Assembly (NCBI GenBank): GCA_050485645.1
Contig: JBJHBT010000005.1
Coordinates: 1-64,000, forward strand
DNA: 64,000 nucleotides
Direction: 5' to 3'
Source: JBJHBP01 sp050485645
GTDB lineage: Bacteria > Pseudomonadota > Gammaproteobacteria > Steroidobacterales > Rariloculaceae
This document shows positions 61,402 through 64,000 of the stretch, piece by piece; within the stretch, counting starts at the first letter, position 1; each line of letters opens with the position of its first letter. A model generated the notes under the pieces. It had not been told where the DNA came from and ran no database searches. It saw nothing but the letters and a program-made list of their open reading frames with translations. Position numbers and translations under genes: made by a program.

Positions 61402-63447
61402 TCAGGCGGGCAGCGCCGGGTGACGTCCTGTTCCGGCGTCGTCGGCCAGCAGGAGTTCACGGTACTTTTCGCTGGGTATGGGGTCGGAAAACAGGTTGCC
61501 CTGAGCGTAGTCACAGTCGTGCGCCCGCAGGAATTCCAGCTGTTGCATGGATTCGACACCTTCGGCAACAACCTCCAGCTTCAGGCTGTGAGCCATGCGG
61601 ATGATCGTCGCGACAATGGCGGCGTCGTCGCTGTCCGTGGCCACATCGCGCACGAATGACTGGTCGATCTTCAGTGTTCCGATCGGAAACTGCTGCAATG
61701 CACTGAGTGACGAGTATCCGGTACCGAAGTCGTCGATCGCCAGGTGCAGACCCATCGCATAAAGCGAATCGAGAATCCTGATCGTGCGGGCGGTGTCTTC
61801 CATCAGCGTGGTTTCCGTAATCTCCAGTTCCAGGCAGGTGGGTGACACGCCATGAGTGCGGAACGTGGCGTCCACGCGCTCCAGGAATCGCTGCTGATGC
61901 AATTGACGCAGCGACAGATTGAGTGACACGCGTCCGGGCGATGGCAGCATGCGCTGCCATTGACGGTAGTCGGCACATACCCGATTCAGAACCCAGTCGC
62001 CCACCTGCAGGATCAGGTTGGTTTCCTCGGCCAGAGGAATGAAGTCGGCCGGGAACACCAGGCCGCGCTCGGGCAGCTCCCAGCGCACCAGTGCTTCGGC
62101 TCCGGCGAGGCGGCCCGTGCGCAGACTGTACTTCGGCTGGTAGTGCAGCAGCAGTTCGTCGCGTTCGAGCGCGCGCCGCAGTTTGCTTTTCAGCATCAAT
62201 CGCTCGACCGCGGCATTGTTCATTTCGGCGGTGTAGTACTCAACGCAGTTGCCACCCGTTCGTTTGGCGTGGTACAGCGCGGCGTCCGCGTTGCGCAGCA
62301 TGTCGATGACGTTGTCGCCGTCTCGCGGATACAGCGCGATGCCCATGCTGGTGCTCATGAAGATTTCCTCGCCATGCACCTGGAAGGGCTTTCCGACAGC
62401 CGTCAGCAGCCGGTTGGCGATTGCGGCAACGTCGCCGGCCATCGCTTCCATGTTCTTGTAACCGCTGACCAGCACAGCGAATTCGTCACCGGCGAGGCGC
62501 CCGGCGACGGCGCCTTCCGGGAGCTGGTCGACGACCCGTGCCGCGAATACTTCCAGACTGCTGTCGCCTGCCGCGTGGCCGAAGGTGTCGTTGATGTCCT
62601 TGAATCGATCCACGTCGAAGTAGATGAGCGCGAGGTATTCGCGATGTCGTCGAGCCTTGGCCATGCCCTGCTGCAGCAGGTGCTGGAACTGCATGCGGTT
62701 GGCGAGTCGGGTCAGCGGGTCGATGCGCGCCAGGTAACGCATGCGCTGTTCGACGCGTTTGCGGTCCGTGATGTTCTGTGCCGCATAGACGTGTCCCTCG
62801 ATCGCACCATCGGTGCCGTGCAGCGCCGATGCGGTGTAAGACACGGGCACCTCGCTGCCGTCGCGGTGACGGAACATCGCCTCGCGCGGCTTCGCCCTGG
62901 GTCCGGTGGCAGCCGGTGTCTCCTGGTCGCGGGTCGCAACCAGCAGCTCGTCGAGCCGCCGCCCAAGCAGTTCCTGCGAGGAATAGCCGAGCATCGCGCA
63001 GGCCGCATCGTTGACCTTGTTGATCTGCGCATTGGCATCTGTGGCCAGAATGGCCTCGTTCATGCGCGACAGCAGCCGGTCCAGGCGGTCGCGGGCGCCC
63101 GTGCTGGCGTGCAGCGTCGCCCACATGGCGTCGAATGCGGCGTGCAGCGGATGCAGCCGGCTGTCGTCGTCGGCCAGTGCGGACGGTGCGTCCGGATCGC
63201 CGTTGGCCGTTTTTCTCAGTGCATCGGTGAGTTCACCGACAGTCCGTTCGTAGCGCAGACCGAGCTCGTGAACGACCAATGCGGCGATTGCCGCGAAGAC
63301 AGCCGCCGACACGATCGCTACGGCGCCGGCAGCGCCGGCGCCGAACATGCCGCCCCGGTGCATGGCGTACGCCGCGGCAGTCGCGGCGAGCGCGACCGCG
63401 CCAGCCCCGAGCGTAATGGCGAGGTGCTTGCCTGTGAGTGAGCGCAT
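61402..63447 (-). CDS. Membrane PAS-GGDEF-EAL cyclic-di-GMP signalling protein
   Basis: 681 residues. Two N-terminal transmembrane helices (about 9-28 and 36-62), a HAMP-like stretch, a PAS domain (about 120-230, GYSSQELLGRRLDELL), a GGDEF domain with RLAGDEF at about residue 318, and an EAL domain (EALVRW at about 449, SLNLSLRQL, ELEITETTLMED, DDFGTGYSSLSALQQFP, LKIDQSF, VVAEGVES). All EAL catalytic residues appear present, so phosphodiesterase activity is likely; AGDEF is a variant that can be active, so cyclase activity is possible. Might influence the pilus functions encoded nearby, but that is inference. Confidence 0.93.
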   Translation of the reverse strand: MRSLTGKHLAITLGAGAVALAATAAAYAMHRGGMFGAGAAGAVAIVSAAVFAAIAALVVHELGLRYERTVGELTDALRKTANGDPDAPSALADDDSRLHPLHAAFDAMWATLHASTGARDRLDRLLSRMNEAILATDANAQINKVNDAACAMLGYSSQELLGRRLDELLVATRDQETPAATGPRAKPREAMFRHRDGSEVPVSYTASALHGTDGAIEGHVYAAQNITDRKRVEQRMRYLARIDPLTRLANRMQFQHLLQQGMAKARRHREYLALIYFDVDRFKDINDTFGHAAGDSSLEVFAARVVDQLPEGAVAGRLAGDEFAVLVSGYKNMEAMAGDVAAIANRLLTAVGKPFQVHGEEIFMSTSMGIALYPRDGDNVIDMLRNADAALYHAKRTGGNCVEYYTAEMNNAAVERLMLKSKLRRALERDELLLHYQPKYSLRTGRLAGAEALVRWELPERGLVFPADFIPLAEETNLILQVGDWVLNRVCADYRQWQRMLPSPGRVSLNLSLRQLHQQRFLERVDATFRTHGVSPTCLELEITETTLMEDTARTIRILDSLYAMGLHLAIDDFGTGYSSLSALQQFPIGTLKIDQSFVRDVATDSDDAAIVATIIRMAHSLKLEVVAEGVESMQQLEFLRAHDCDYAQGNLFSDPIPSEKYRELLLADDAGTGRHPALPA

Positions 63448-63629
63448 GGCGTTATCTGCCGTTGCCGTCTCGGTGAATGGCGGTCACGAACCCATGCGCT
63501 GCATTATTATTGTTGTTCTGGTTATCAAATTCTTCTTGCCGACCATTGCCCGTCGATTCGTGTCGGCCTATCCGGCCCGGACCGTCTCGTTGCGGGTAAC
63601 GCAGGCACGGGACGGCAGCAGAGTCTACT

Positions 63630-64000
63630 ATGATCGTCAATCCTCAGGTATCCGCCTTTCAGCACAGCGCATATCGATACCCGCCCGGGCTGGGGAATCC
63701 GCATCTTCAGTCCATGCTGGCCAGTTCGCCGTTGCGGCGCAGCCTGTTGGGGCGCTCGGCGCGCGCGCTGATGGCTGCCAGTGTTGCCCAGATCATCGAT
63801 TGCGATGACGGCAGGCTCATGGGTCTCTACGCGCCGGCGGAGGGCAGCTCGCGGGGGCTGGTCGTGTTTCTGCATGGCTGGGAAGGCTGCGCGCACTCGC
63901 ACTACGTGGTGTCGGCCGCGTCGCGGGTGCGCGAAGCAGGATTCGATACCTTCCGGCTGAATTTTCGCGATCATGGCGGGACATTCGGCCTGAACGAGGA
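63630..64000 (+). CDS. YheT-like alpha/beta hydrolase (3' end beyond window)
   Basis: About 123 residues visible from ATG 63630, open to the window edge. YheT-type N-terminus: YRYPPGLGNPHLQSMLASSPLRR, then GLVVFLHGWEGCAHSHYV (oxyanion-hole strand) and FRLNFRDHGGTFGLNE. The nucleophile elbow GxSxG would lie just beyond the window. Members are esterase-like hydrolases with poorly known substrates. Divergent from the GGDEF-EAL gene across a 182-nt spacer. Confidence 0.82.
   Translation, partial: MIVNPQVSAFQHSAYRYPPGLGNPHLQSMLASSPLRRSLLGRSARALMAASVAQIIDCDDGRLMGLYAPAEGSSRGLVVFLHGWEGCAHSHYVVSAASRVREAGFDTFRLNFRDHGGTFGLNE

Overview
The window is high-G+C chromosomal DNA from a Gammaproteobacterium, probably from a Xanthomonadales/Chromatiales-like lineage. 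The evidence is the gene orders gmk-rpoZ-spoT-ridA, mrcA<>pilMNOPQ-aroK-aroB and fimT-pilVWXY1-pilE, a class-II type hexameric citrate synthase, and an E. coli-type psp locus. Coding density is very high and stop/start overlaps are common. No tRNA, rRNA, IS element, prophage or CRISPR array was seen. The assignment rests on recognised families and gene order; no database search was possible.

Layout. 1-2425 (-): the 5' part of a large secreted SpvB/RHS-type protein with seven FG-GAP repeats, which runs off the left edge. 2708-7234 (-): a stringent-response operon yicC-gmk-rpoZ-spoT-ridA. It is divergent from a PP2C phosphatase-rph-rdgB operon (7318-9433). rpmE and gltA follow. 11683-18756: a minor-pilin operon (fimT, pilV, pilW, pilX, pilY1, pilE). 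18803-22534 (-): two poorly known genes and the class A penicillin-binding protein gene mrcA. 22914-31067 (+): pilMNOPQ, aroK, aroB and a dGTPase-like gene. 31164-37941: fadD and tesA, an orphan YbbA-like ABC ATPase packed between opposite-strand genes, a 2-hydroxyacid dehydrogenase and ppc. 38075-44925: a complete, tightly overlapping trpEGDCFBA operon with its own attenuator and a leader peptide containing Trp-Trp. 44973-46123: a DUF2007 protein and a CinA-type domain protein. 46134-48172: a divergent pair of FlhC-like and tandem FlhD-like regulators, with an NRDE-family gene coupled to the flhC-like gene. 48267-50038: a YadG/YadH ABC-2 exporter. 50181-56848 (-): gspB-exeA, a DUF4399 lipoprotein, fadE and mdh. 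56972-60250: the psp envelope-stress locus with its sigma-54 promoter. 60262-64000: a DUF6231-type protein with a hexanucleotide microsatellite, a small exported protein, a PAS-GGDEF-EAL protein, and the start of a YheT-like hydrolase.

How the genes work together. Two clusters together encode much of a type IV pilus: the minor-pilin/PilY1 priming complex, and the PilMNOP alignment complex with the PilQ secretin. PspABC and the PspB-like protein would monitor inner-membrane stress, which secretins can cause. gltA, mdh and ppc supply the oxaloacetate/citrate node, and fadD/fadE belong to fatty-acid degradation. aroK and aroB feed chorismate to the trp operon.

The most unusual region is 46.9-48.2 kb. 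An FlhC-like protein with the Cys4 zinc signature faces a 195-residue protein that appears to be two fused FlhD-like domains. Between them lie two 12-bp palindromes with centres 20 bp apart. No flagellar gene is in view. Other points of interest are the apparently leaderless trp leader peptide with a readable attenuator, a strong G-quadruplex motif between dgt and fadD, and an ABC ATPase gene whose start and stop codons both overlap neighbouring genes on the opposite strand.
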